DNA of 64,000 nucleotides from Adenophora triphylla var. japonica (lineage: Eukaryota > Streptophyta > Magnoliopsida > Asterales > Campanulaceae): the NCBI GenBank assembly GCA_022495995.1, contig JAFEMH010001288.1, forward strand, positions 124,001 to 188,000, written 5' to 3'. A program made the translations under genes and the position numbers. The notes under the pieces were generated by a model that was given only the letters and a program-made list of their open reading frames with translations, made no database searches and was not told where the DNA came from. Shown here piece by piece: positions 44,318-55,310 of the stretch; position 1 is the first letter of the stretch; every line of letters starts with the position of its first letter.

Positions 44318-44565
44318 CACGAGTCGTGCTGCAGGGGCACGAGTCGTGCCCATGGCCAATTCGTGACCACGAGTCGTGCCTAGGAGGCCAAGTCGTTCTG
44401 AGTAACTTAAGGCAAATTGGCACGAGTCGTGCCCTCAGGCACGAGTCGTGCCATGTGGAAGTCACGAGTCGTGACCAGGGTAAAGGGAAGTCGTGCCTTA
44501 TTGGGGACGACAGATTCAGAGGAAGGTCAAATGGGCACGAGTCGTGCCCTGGGGCACGAGTCGTG
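44318..44565. repeat. Array of eight CACGAGTCGTG palindromes
   Basis: Copies at 44318, 44338, 44368, 44421, 44440, 44463, 44536 and 44555. Most are extended to GGCACGAGTCGTGCC, an odd palindrome centred on one G. The spacing is irregular (about 20-75 bp). Confidence 0.97.
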
Positions 44566-45941
44566 CCCTGGCTTGGTTATGTTGCACCAACTTTAGAGCT
44601 GTTTAAACCTAATCAAACTGGAATCAAAATGAAATCTCTTTAACCTAGATTAAAGTAGAATACTTTGGCTACACAATGACATCTTAAGTGATCAAAATGG
44701 AATTGGAAAAGTACTTTAAATATTGTTTGGAAATTGCAAGGTAGCCTAGTTTGGTAATTGGACAAGTGTGACTCCAACTTGGTAATTTAGCTTGGATCTT
44801 CGTAAAGACCATGTATTATTGAATATTGTCTCAGTAGGGATAATTATTGATACTTTGTTACCTTACTTGAGTACATATTCATGGATTGTATTATGCTTAG
44901 TGTATTACATAAATGTTGCACTATGATATTGATGGAACATGAGTATATATTACCATGTGGCTATGTTGTTTATCCCCTTTGTGGATTATATTCAAGTAAC
45001 TATTATGTGCTTGATAATGTGTTAATCAACTGATGTTGGGGGTATAACATAATACGATCAATAATGGAAGTGTGACCTAATGTGATCAGATTATGTTATA
45101 TCTGTGACCGTCCCCTCCTGTGGCCACAGGTCGGGGTTATAGCATCTGTATTGAGCCAAAAGCCTTACAGAGTTGCTACTATCTTATATGGTTCCCTGAG
45201 AAATGGGTCTTATAAGATGTGAGTATTGCTTAAGCATCTCACCTAAGATTGGAGTATTATACCCAATGTTGTACGACTATTGTTCAGACGGGAAAAGGTA
45301 AATCAAGGTAATGAAAGGTGTTTACAGCTTTTTCAATGTGTTAAATGCAACTTGTTATGTGTTGCATCTTATTTGACATATTGCTGCATTCATAATAGCT
45401 TGCTGAGATTTATTCTCACCCCTCTCCCTTTAATGTTTTTAGATCCCGAGATAGGCGGACCAGCCAAGTAAGGGCGGAAAGGAGTTTGGAAGTGATCTTT
45501 TGGGTATTGTCGGGGTACGTATAGGTTGGCGTAGAAAATGTATTTTGATATAATTCCTTTATGGAGTTTGTAATTATAAACTTTAATTTCTACGTTAGAA
45601 CCGATGTCTTTTGTAACTAAACAGATGAATGTTTCAAAGTTGGTCAACTCCTCCTCCAAAGTGGAGAGGAGTGGAGTTATTTTGAAATGGTTATGTTAAT
45701 GATGTTTATGTTTGAAAGTTAAATCAAAGTTTTAAAAGTTTTAGGAATTTTGGGTTAATTTGAGGACGCTCCAGCTCGGGACATGTGTAGGTCCGGGTCG
45801 GGGTCCTCACATAAAATACCAAAATACCATTTCTTTATTTTTAGTTCATGTACAAGATGAAGGGACATTTTGGTCCAAAAATAATGGGTCACTTGTTAGG
45901 ATACTCCTATTGTGAGTATCCTAACAAATCCCTTTAATAAA

Positions 45942-47233
45942 AGTTTATTAAATTTAATTATATTCATTAGATTTAAAAATATTAATATACTATTAAAAAA
46001 TTTGGATATCCACTTTAAGGCAAATGAAACACTAAATTAAATTTTTTCTTAAAGAAAAAAATAACTACTGAGTAAGTGTTAAAATAAACTGGAGTAATAG
46101 ACCTTTTTATAAACAATAATTTCCATAAAACACCAACAAATCTACAACTACCGGGCCCACCAAAATTAACATTTCATTTCCTTCTTCCTCTCCTCCCTCG
46201 GCCCTCCTCCACCTCTCCCTCCTCCTGCCTCTCATGAAGCACTTAATACAGAAAGGTTGGCAAAAATCTCGTCTTTTAAAATGTTTTTTTTCCTCCTTTC
46301 ATAATTGATCCTATTATGGAGGTTTAAAGCTAAAGATTATTGCTTTATTTCTGGATTTTCATGAGATCTGTTTATGCCATCTGCATCCTGCTCCAGCTAC
46401 CACAATAGAGGTTTCTTTCGACTCAATTTCTTTTGTTTTTTAGTAATTAGATTTGAGCGCTTTTCTGAATTATGAGATTGGAAATATAATATTAAAGAAT
46501 CTAGTTGATTTGTGTGGTTTCTGCTTGAAATTATTGAAGGCTTTCTTGGGTTTTTGTGAATTTTGTGATGCCATTTTGTCAAAGTTACAAAGTGGGTTTT
46601 AATTTTGGAGAATATCATGGTTTCAATTTGTTAGGTCTTATGTTGAGCATAATTGGTACTACCCATGTCCATAGACAAATGGAGCTTTTAGTTTTTCCTT
46701 TTTGTCCGCGATAGAATGTAATTCTTGTGCTAGATTGTTCCAAATTATCATCAATTTCCATAAAAAAGATTTTCATGGACTTTTAAGTTGCCTCAAAGAG
46801 AGAAGTTGTCATAATGAAGTTCATAAAGCTTCAAATGAGAGAGGGTGGCTCTCAAGTTATCTATAACTAAGTGGCAGTGTGTAAATTAGGCCTTGGAACC
46901 GAGAGAGTTAGGGCTATATATTTTTGCATAGTATAATTAGCTCCCGTTTACCAAGAATTCTGGACCTGACATTGAATGTAGGTATCTCACATTAAAAAGC
47001 TATGTTGCCCAAATTTCGTGTCACAAACTGTGTGAGATAGAAGGATCACACCTGATATAAGATCTTCCACTGTTTTTGGCACCCTTAGTTGTTCATCAAC
47101 TGACATGTAATTGTTTCTTAAACATCGTTTTGTTACTGCTTGGAGCAGTTAGCTCATGCCACTTTGTTGTTTCCTCTACATTATTTTTGGAATTTTTATT
47201 GTATTATTTTTCCAACTTCTATAAACAGGACTG
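45942..47233 (+). promoter_or_regulatory. PUB3 promoter and 5' UTR with intron
   Basis: A pyrimidine-rich leader at about 46160-46245 (CCTCCTCCACCTCTCCCTCC) looks like a transcript 5' end. The start codon at 47234 is preceded by CTATAAACAG|GACTG, a good acceptor, so an intron in the 5' UTR probably ends at 47228. No coding sequence was seen between. Confidence 0.5.
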
Positions 47234-50200
47234 ATGGACATGATGGCAGTGAAATGTCTAGTTAACAGCATTTCTCGATTCATTCATCTAGTCTCATGTG
47301 GAGCAATGAAGAATATGCCTGGTCAGAAGGATTACAGACAGATAGCCAGTTCACTGAAGCTTCTTAAACCAGTACTTGATAGTGTTGCTGATGGCAAAAT
47401 ATTTTCAGATGAAATCGCGTGTAAGGAATACGAAGAACTGGATTTTTCGGTTAATGAGGCCAGAGAGTTCATTGAGAACTGGTGTCCAAATATGAGCAAG
47501 ATTTGTGGTGTGAGTTTCTTTTCCTTTATTGAATGTTTTAACCCTACAAAATGATGATAGAAAAAAAAGCAAGATAAGGAAAAAAAGAAAAAGTAATTTG
47601 CTTTTCTGTTTGGATATAAAACATAATAATTAGGACTTACCTGTACCCATCCTCCTGTTCTCTTCATCTTACAGGTTTTAATATTTTACAAATTAGCTAT
47701 GCTTCATAATCATTAAGATCTTAGTTTTCATTTCTTTACATTTTTCATGTTAATAGAATTTTGCATGAAAACCAGTGACATAGATACGTGTAGGGGATAC
47801 AGGAATGGAATTACTTTTCATGGGTAACACCGCACACACGCACACATATAATACAATACAATTTGGTAAAAAATTTAAAATAGGTGGAAAATTATTTCAA
47901 ACCCATTGAATGTGTTTCCACTATTTGTCCTTGAGGTCTCCAGGTTGTGCAGAGCAGACGGCTAGTGAAAAATATCCAAGCATATTCACTCAAGATTTGC
48001 CACATTTTATGTAGATCACCGTGTGTGAGTAGTTCTGCTGATATTCAGGTACTTTGGGAAGTTTGAGGCTGTTTAATGCCCCTCTGTTGTCTATTTGTTA
48101 AACAATGATGCTTCTTCATGAGGAGCTCCTCTATTCTATCTAACGTGCCTTTTGTTGTCCGTTTAAATTTCAGCAATGTATACAATATTTTCAAAGTTTG
48201 AAGCTGGATCTTGCATCTGAATACATAGAAGAAGCCCTAAAATTCTTAAGAGAAGGAGCAGTGCCCGGCTCGGAGACACTCATTAACGTGTCACAGTTAC
48301 TCAGTTTGACATCAAGCCAGGAACTGCTACAAGAGAGTATCGCCATAGAGAAGGAGATGGTGAAGGCAAAAATGAATATGAAAAATGGCGAATCAGATCA
48401 AATGAACCAAATTAGTGATCTTATCTCCCATATCCGAAATACCTTGGTAAAACTTGAGAGCTTTAAGGCCATTAATGGTGTCCCAATTCCTTCGCATTTT
48501 CGCTGTCCGTTATCATTAGATCTCATGCATGACGCAGTGATTGTGGCTACTGGGCAAACCTATGAAAGAAATTCTATCCAAAAATGGCTGGATCATGGGC
48601 TAAGTGTTTGTCCTATAACCCGTCAAACACTCACACACACAAACCTTATTCCCAATTATACAGTCAAAGCTCTTATAGCAAGTTGGTGCGAAGAAAATAA
48701 CATTAAATTCCCCAAAGCCCGCGAGTCAAAATCTGAAGATCCATCTCCACAAGATTTATTTCGTATAGATAAGTTCAAAGGTTCTTTACACGGTAGCAAT
48801 TCTACTTCCAGATCTTCCCTTGATGTTGGAAATGGCTTTGAGTCACAAAATCTTGATACCTCCCCGGGGGTTAGTGAGGTATCCAGTGTTTGTCAGAGTA
48901 GGGATGATGAAAAGTTTGACCAGTCATCTCCAGAACAGTCTTTTAGTCACAGCAGGAGTGGATCAACATCGACTGCCGTTTCGAGTATCGATTATCTTCC
49001 CACTGCATCAAGTAATGCATCAAAAAACTTGGGTAAGTATGAAAAGTCAAGTGAGCTGACTGGAGAAACAAGGGGCTCAGTACTCTCTCCTTGGTCCACC
49101 GGAAAACAATATCACAGTTCTAAGCAAATTGCCGAAATGGTGGTTGTGAATGGATCCCGTGATTACCCTAGAACACTTTCTCTACCATCTGAGTCAGGGT
49201 CAAACAATTTGACCACAACTTCTCATGTTGAAAAGCTGGTCAAAGATCTCGAGAGTGGATCAAACGAAGTGCAAACTGAAGCCTCAGCAGAATTACGTTT
49301 TCTTACGAAGCATAACATGGAGAATCGCATCATCATAGGCCAGTGTGGGGCCATTGAACCACTATTATCATTGTTATACTCCAAAGACAAGCTAACTCAA
49401 GAACATGCAGTTACTGCACTTCTAAATTTATCAATAAATGGAAATATCAAGTCAATGATTGCTGAAGCAAGGGCAATAGAACCATTGATCCACGTGCTTA
49501 AAACTGGAAATCCGGGAGCGAAAGAGAATGCTGCAGCGGCTCTTTACAGTCTATCGGTCCTGGAAGAGTACAGAGCCAAAATTGGTAGCTCAGGTGCAGT
49601 CAAACCATTGATTGATCTTCTAAGGTCGGGAACTCTCAGAGGGAAAAAAGATGCTGCTACTGCCTTATTCAGTTTATCAATCCTTCACGAAAATAAGGCT
49701 CGAATAATTCAGGCAGGGGCCGTGAAGTGTCTTGTTCAATTCCTGGACCCCGCTTCAGAAATGGTTGACAAAGCTGTTGCTCTTCTTGCAAACCTGTCAA
49801 CAGTTAAGGAAGGGTGTTTGGTGATTGCTCGTGAAGGTGGGATTCCGCTATTGGTTGAGGTTATTGAGACGGGATCTCAACAGAGAAAGGAAAATGCTGC
49901 TTCTATATTGTTGCAGCTTTGCCTTAGTAGTCCCAAGTACTGTCGCCTGGTTTTACAAGAAGGGGCGGTCCCACCTCTAGTTGCGCTATCACAGTCTGGC
50001 ACACCGAGAGCCAAGGAGAAGGTATGAAGTGTATATGAACTTACTTGTGCTTTCGTGTGCATGTTTGTATGTGTGTGTGTGTCTCATGATAATTACACTA
50101 GGAAGAACCAACACTCTCTCCGGAAGGTTATTTGTGAAGTTTCAATCCATTTCGGATACCCTGCATACTCCCTTGACTCTTTGACAAGTGTCGCAAGAAC

Positions 50201-50711
50201 TCTTTTTCTTTTCTTTTTTAAAATTACTTGTAGCTGACTTGTCTGGGTGTAAGACAGAGAAATAAGGAAAAAACATACGCTTTATTTACAAACTTAATTG
50301 ATACACTCCTCATTTAGTTGATTAATTTTCCTTTGTTGGTTTCTTGGGGCTAAATGATATTGTTAATTGATCTCATTTATATGCAATCTCTAACACACAC
50401 ACACACACTCAAATATGTGTGTAAGTTTTATTTATAACATGTGCGTCAGCCAACAGTTTGGTGTTGAAACTTTTAGGAAAATTTTAATCAGCGAGCCAGT
50501 GCCGTGTCACCGTGCCCATGCTTACTGGGACACCAACACGGAGGTCCTGGGTTCGACTCCCCCCGGTGGTTAGAGTGGTAGAATCCCTCCCTAATTAAAT
50601 ATTAGGCGCCTCTGGGGTGGGAATTTTAAGGGAATTTCAAAGAATTTGAAGGACTTGTTAGTAAATTGACTTACACAAAAAAATGGGGCTTGACTCGAGA
50701 TAGGCAAGCCT

Positions 50712-50757
<46 letters not shown>

Positions 50758-51407
50758 TGAATCTTCTCTTGTCATGTCTGGTTAAAAATTTCCTCAGCTA
50801 GCAGCTAGCTCTTTCTCTTTGCAAACAAAACTGTGTCTAGTGTGATCAGTTTTGGAGGTTTTGATGCTCCATATAAAATGATTCCTGAAGTCATCTCATA
50901 CGAAAGTACTTGTGTAATGCATGAATATTGGCCTGTGCTCTGAAATAAACGGAGGAGAATAGCTTTCAGTAGAGGTAAGTGGAGACAAGTAAAGAGGAGC
51001 TAGTGTCGTTCAAATTTGCGGCTCTCAAATCCTTCATTGTTTCTCACAAGGATTTTTTTTTAGATTTTTCCTTTTAACCGTAGATGACCCATTATCCTAA
51101 AAACACTGAAACCAGAATACCTGGGAAAAAGTTTACAGAAATCCTTTTTGTTGATTTTTTTTTTCCGGAGCCTAATCCAGAAACGGGTACAAGTAAAACC
51201 CTTCCAGTTTTTTGTTTTCTCAGCATTTACATTTAGTCATACTGATACCACATTTTGTTTCTGCATTTTATATTGGTTTTCTTACAAGGGTAGTTTCACT
51301 AAGATCATAACATATTCTCATTTTCCCCATTGCTGAAGCAGGCACAACAACTTCTTAGTCACTTTAGAAATCAGCGCGAAAATTCTATGGGTAGAGGAAG
51401 ATCATGA
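47234..51407 (+). CDS. PUB3: U-box/ARM-repeat E3 ubiquitin ligase, PUB3 type
   Basis: Exons 47234-47509, 47944-48048, 48174-50021 and 51342-51407, phases all 0, give 764 residues, close to the ~760 of Arabidopsis PUB3 as I recall it. The N-terminus (VKCLVNSISRFIHLVSCGA) begins a UND helical domain. The U-box is at about 231-305: HFRCPLSLDLMHDAVIVATG, QTYERNSIQKWL, CPITRQTL, LIPNYTVKALI; it recruits the E2. A Ser-rich linker follows. ARM repeats run from about 477 to 750 (NRIIIGQCGAIEPLLSLLYS, LTQEHAVTALLNLSI, DKAVALLANLST). The C-terminus AQQLLSHFRNQRENSMGRGR sits in its own small exon and is typical of the PUB2/PUB3/PUB4 group. The start is the first ATG after the 5' UTR intron. Cytoplasmic or nuclear; substrates unknown. 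Confidence 0.95.
50486..50755 (+). mobile_element. tRNA-derived SINE in PUB3 intron 3
   Basis: An exact B-box GGTTCGACTCC at about 50550, an A-box-like TGCCCATGCTTACTGGG upstream, and a body ending in a 43 nt A tract (50713-50755). Same orientation as PUB3. A target duplication was not found. The uninterrupted tail suggests a recent insertion or an assembly-uncertain tract. Confidence 0.75.
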
Positions 51408-51746
51408 GAAGGAAAACCATGGAATCTCCTTCCCACTAGTTAGATTTCTGTCTGTTTGTAAGTTCTCTATTTATCCCTTCAGAATCTCATTTTCTATCTG
51501 CCTCTGTGCATCCGTAGTTGATGGCTTTAGATTGTAGCCTGATGTTTGCCAATTTTTTTTTTTTTTTTCTATAAATTTTTGATTGAATGAAATTGTAGCT
51601 TGATGTTTGGCCTTTTCTCCTTCACTCGTTTCCTGTAAAGTTTATTAACACCCTCATGATGGGCAGTTGGTGGGTGCAATATTCACTGTCGGCTATAGTT
51701 TTGTGTTATGAACATGCTCTCTCTCACACACACTGGTATACATATA

Positions 51747-52032
51747 CTCCCTCCGTCCCATTGATAGCTTCCCCCTTTTGAGCATGACACGCAAATTAAG
51801 AAAATATGTTAGTGGAGAAAGTGTTGTGAGTATAAAAGTAAAATAGGAGAGAGAATGAATGGAGGGAATAGTAAAATTGATTGGTGTTGTGAGTATAAAA
51901 GTAAAGTAAGAGAGAGAATTAGTGGGTGAAATAGTAGTAAAGATTCTTTGCCATTTTACGAAAGGTGAAGTTTTTAATGGGACACCCGTTTTGGCAAAAA
52001 GTGAAGCTATCAATATCAATGGGACTGAGGGA
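51747..52032. mobile_element. Stowaway-type MITE
   Basis: CTCCCTCCGTCCCATTGATA ... CAATGGGACTGAGGGA, about 285 bp, flanked by TA on the left. It lies between PUB3 and the phosphatase-like gene. Confidence 0.8.
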
Positions 52033-52361
52033 ATATGCAATTTTGTATCTATACAAGTAGAGTTCAAATATTAATTAAAGCGTCATTAGTCTTCTAAAAT
52101 TATAGTGTTATGCGAAAAGCCTTCTGCAGTTGCAGCTATGAGGGGCTACTACAAGATATTATCCTAGTTTCTTAAATTGAAGAGTGTTAAATTTAATTAA
52201 AGCGTCATTAGTCACCTTGCCTCTTACTCCGTTTCCTTCAAGGATTCTTAATTACCCACATCATTTTTCTCTATTTAATTAATTTCACCTCAACTTCCCT
52301 TACCAAAAACAATCCATTATCTTAATATTTCACCATTTTTTACACACGCTAAAATCCATCC

Positions 52362-53207
52362 ATGGAGACAATTGAGCAGCAAAATTCATATTTTTGCTCT
52401 CAATCCGACCCGATCAAACGAACTTATTGACGCAAGCGCGTTAAGCTCAATCCAACGAGTGATATCGATGATGCAAAGAAGTTGCTCAAGAAATTCGTGT
52501 TCGAGAAATTATTGCAACAGAAGAAGCTTTCACTAGTTCTTGACTTGGATCACACCCTTCTCCACTCTGTAATTCTTAGTGGCTTAAAACCCGAAGATCG
52601 AGGCTTGTTCATCAAGGAAACTTATGACCCGAATTTGAAGGATTCTTTTCAGGTCAAGATAACGGAGGAGGCTGAATTCGTTACTAAGTTGAGGCCCGGA
52701 CTTGGACACTTTCTAGAAGAAGCTAGCAAGTTGTTTGAACTGCATGTTTTTACAAAGGGTTCACGAGATTATGCGATACAAGTTTTGAAGCTCATTGACC
52801 CGGAAAACAATTACTTCGGGTGCAAGTCATCTTCGTTTTCTAGGGTTATTACGCGGGAAAGTTGTGTTGGACAGAAGAGTTTGGATCTGGTGATGGGGAA
52901 AGAGAGTGGGATATTGATTGTTGATGATCAAGAAAGGGTTTGGAGAGATGTTGATAAGAAGAATGTGATGGAGATTCCGATGTACAATTTCTTTGGAGTG
53001 GGGTCCGGTGGCCGGAAATTGGCCGGAGGACTTGTTGAAGATAGCCGTGATGAGAGCGAGACGAAAGGATGGCTCAGTGTGTATCTTAGGGCCTTAAAGA
53101 TGATTCATGCCAAGTTTTTTGACCCACAAGAGAAGGGAGATGTTTTGGAGAGAGATGTTAGGGTGTTGAAGAAGAAGACATTTGACCATTTGAGGGGCTG
53201 CAATTAA
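52362..53207 (+). pseudogene. Intronless FCP1/CPL4-like CTD phosphatase with early stop
   Basis: The family removes phosphate from the RNA polymerase II C-terminal domain in the nucleus. From the ATG at 52362 the frame is open to TAA 53205-53207 (282 codons), except for TGA at codon 23 (52428-52430). After it the frame continues RKRVKLNP and then the FCP1/HAD domain: VLDLDHTLLHS (DxDxT nucleophile site), LRPGLGHFLEEASKLFELHV, FTKGSRDYAIQVLKLIDP, a conserved FGC and ITRESC, and the second aspartate pair ILIVDDQERVW. No BRCT domain follows, so it is a short form. There is no ATG between the stop and the catalytic motif, so translation of the domain would need read-through or non-AUG initiation. 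It is either a young pseudogene or a single-base allele or error. Lack of introns suggests a retro-copy or an intronless paralogue. Confidence 0.85.
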
Positions 53208-53343
53208 ATGTTGTATATTTTCTTTTTCGTCTCAAAATAAATAAATGTTGTACATATTTTAGTACTACAATTTTTATTTTTGTACAAACAACGTGCAATT
53301 AAATATTGTATTTTTTTTTCTTTCGTCTTAATTTAACACGCTT

Positions 53344-53465
53344 TAATTAAGAATCAAGGAAACGGAGTAAGAGGGTGAAATATTAAGATAATGGATCAAA
53401 GTAAGTCTTGTAAAATTATAGTGTTATACAAAAAGCCTTAAGGAAGTAGAATTGTAGCCCCCCGT
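53344..53465. repeat. Flank duplications around the phosphatase-like gene
   Basis: 53408-53465 is a direct, diverged copy of 52093-52150 (AAAATTATAGTGTTAT core). 53344-53375 is an inverted copy of 52219-52253 (CCTCTTACTCCGTTTCCTT), and 53376-53400 an inverted copy of 52312-52336 (CCATTATCTTAATATTTCAC). Confidence 0.8.
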
Positions 53466-53483
53466 GATCGAGGCTCTTGCACA

Positions 53484-54018
53484 GGCCTGTCCCCAAAATT
53501 ATAGGGCCCTGTGCAAATGTGAAAATTGGGTTATAATATTAAAAAAAAATACAATAACTATAAAATATACTCCCTCCGTCCCGGACCTATGTGCACACTT
53601 TGACTTTTGCACGTAAATTAAGGAGGGAGTACTATATTGAAAGTGTTGTGAGTGTGAAAGTAAAATAGGAGAGAGAATGAGTGGAGGGAATAGTAAATTA
53701 TAATGGTGTTGTGAGTATTAAAATAATGTAGGAGAGAGAATGAGTGGAGGGAATAGTAAAGATTTTTTTCCATTTTAGAAAATGTGCACGTAGGTTTGGG
53801 ACGCCCAAAATGACAAAATGTGCACCTAGGTGTGGGACGGAGGGAGTATACAAGTACTTTTATATAAAGATAAAAGTTTTATAAAATTGGGCCCTATTAT
53901 TAATTTTTTTTAATGGAAGATATATACCTAATGGGCCTATCTAAAATGGGGTCTTCTCAGATTTGAAGCTCCGTACGAAAGAACCTAATTTTTCATGTCT
54001 GAGCTGACCCAGCTCCTG
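53484..54018. mobile_element. Possible hAT-like relic containing a Stowaway MITE
   Basis: CAGGCCTGTCCCCAAAATTA at the left resembles the hAT end at 27115, and (reverse complement) CAGGAGCTGGGTCAGC may be the right end. GGGCCC words occur near both sides. The flanking 8-mers share only part of their bases. Ends are therefore uncertain. Confidence 0.4.
53570..53846. mobile_element. Stowaway-type MITE
   Basis: CTCCCTCCGTCCCGGACCTA and TAGGTGTGGGACGGAGGGAG are inverted repeats with TA on both sides; 277 bp. Confidence 0.9.
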
Positions 54019-54209
54019 CAGTTGCAGTTATGACTAACGTACAATTGGTTTTAGTTTTGTGTATTAGCTAGCTAGCTTTCTGGACACCGACCAATTGAGT
54101 TACTTACGTCAGGCTGTATAGATACACAAGTAGCTTCTTCATAATCACAATCAAAATAAATGTTATAATTTGATTTTTTATGTTAACTTGATTAAACTTT
54201 GCTAATAAT

Positions 54210-54298
54210 AATGTTATAGAATTTTCATGATCATTCCTTGTCACGTGCTAGATGATTGGCTAGAAAACAAAGGTTGATCATGAAAATTCTATAACATT
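54210..54298. repeat. Perfect 24 bp inverted repeat hairpin
   Basis: 54210-54233 (starting AATGTTATAGAATTTTC) is exactly the reverse complement of 54275-54298, with a 41 bp loop. Could be a very short MITE or a transcribed hairpin. No flanking duplication was certain. Confidence 0.9.
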
Positions 54299-55300
54299 CA
54301 GAGAAATGCATCTATTACTCAAGTATTAGAATGATAAGTTATTAGATGATTTGGCCAAATACCTAATAAAAGACAAAACCTTGAAGTTGGGTCAGATTGT
54401 TTGTCTTATTTTTGACATATGTCACCCAATAATTGAGTGATATGTATTTATATAAATATATATTTAAAATTAATATATTTTATATAATTATATAAAATAA
54501 TAAAATAAAAAATATATCAAAATTCATTTTTTTATAATTGTATGGGTAATTATTTTTAATAATTGTACGAGTAATTTTAAAAATATTATTACTACTACAT
54601 TATTTTACAAAATAAAATGATAAGTATTATAGGTAAGTTAAAGTAAAGAAAAAATAAATGTTTTATTTTTAAAAGGTTGGGTTGGATTGGGTCACTGATG
54701 GGAGTATAAATTATATAAGGTTGAGAGTGTATATATGAAAGTGAGAGAAATTAATATTTTATTTGAGGTTGAGTTGGGTCGGGATCACTACTGATGAGGA
54801 TAGTCTTATATAAGCCTTCACCTCATCAATTGACGACCAAAATATATTTATATATTTAAACATTTTTATGACAACATTTTTCAAATGATTTTTATTCTGG
54901 GACAACATTTTTTTAATGCTCTCTATTTTAGAACAACATTTTTTAATAATATTTATTTTAATATGTTATATTTATGTTAGAAATTGTAATTTGTAATTAT
55001 AAAATATTTGTGATACCCATTTAATAAAACCTCTGGTCCGTTTCTCGTTGTTCTAAATTTGTTCTAAATTCAAACAACAGAGAGAGACGATAGTAAAAGG
55101 TAGTAGAGGCTATTTAATGACATGAATTTCCGTCTCAATAGTTGTTTTTAGTAGTGTTGTGAACATTGTTGTAATGTCAATTTTTTCGGTGTATGACATC
55201 GTGTTTAGGGTTGGAGAATTATGGTACGCCCTGCATTTCACTCGAAAAAATATAAATTTTTATTTTGGGTGTCGCATTTAAAATCACACCCCCAAAATGG
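54299..55300. other. AT-rich spacer
   Basis: About 1 kb with no recognised gene. Contains short ACAACATTTTT words repeated three times (54873-54945). Confidence 0.45.
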
Positions 55301-55310
55301 ATTTTTTTAA

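Larger units (their letters stand above)
42706..45811. mobile_element. 3.1 kb solo LTR nested in the MULE
   Basis: Begins TGTAACGACCCTAACCC and ends GTCGGGGTCCTCACA. It is flanked by the 5 bp duplication TAAAA (42701-42705, 45812-45816). TG...CA ends plus a 5 bp duplication define an LTR insertion. No gag-pol is present, so this is a solo LTR of a large-LTR, probably Ty3/gypsy, family. It contains eight copies of the palindrome CACGAGTCGTG (44318-44565) and the hAT MITE at 43557-44165. The small open frames inside are not supported as genes. Confidence 0.88.
42457..45932. mobile_element. MULE-like element, host of two nested insertions
   Basis: Termini GGGATTTGTTAGGATACCC and (reverse complement) GGGATTTGTTAGGATACTC extend as ~130 bp inverted repeats (including CTTCATCTTGTACATGAAC on both sides). 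They are flanked by the exact 9 bp duplication TTTAATAAA (42448-42456, 45933-45941). The original element was only about 370 bp long; the rest is the LTR insertion at 42706-45811. Confidence 0.92.

Noticed and set aside
47332..47667. Antisense 111-residue frame over PUB3 exon 1
   Set aside because: Shadow of a well-supported exon with matching splice sites on the plus strand.
50510..50600. Functional tRNA gene
   Set aside because: It has a good B-box but no complete cloverleaf, and it continues into a SINE body and poly-A tail.
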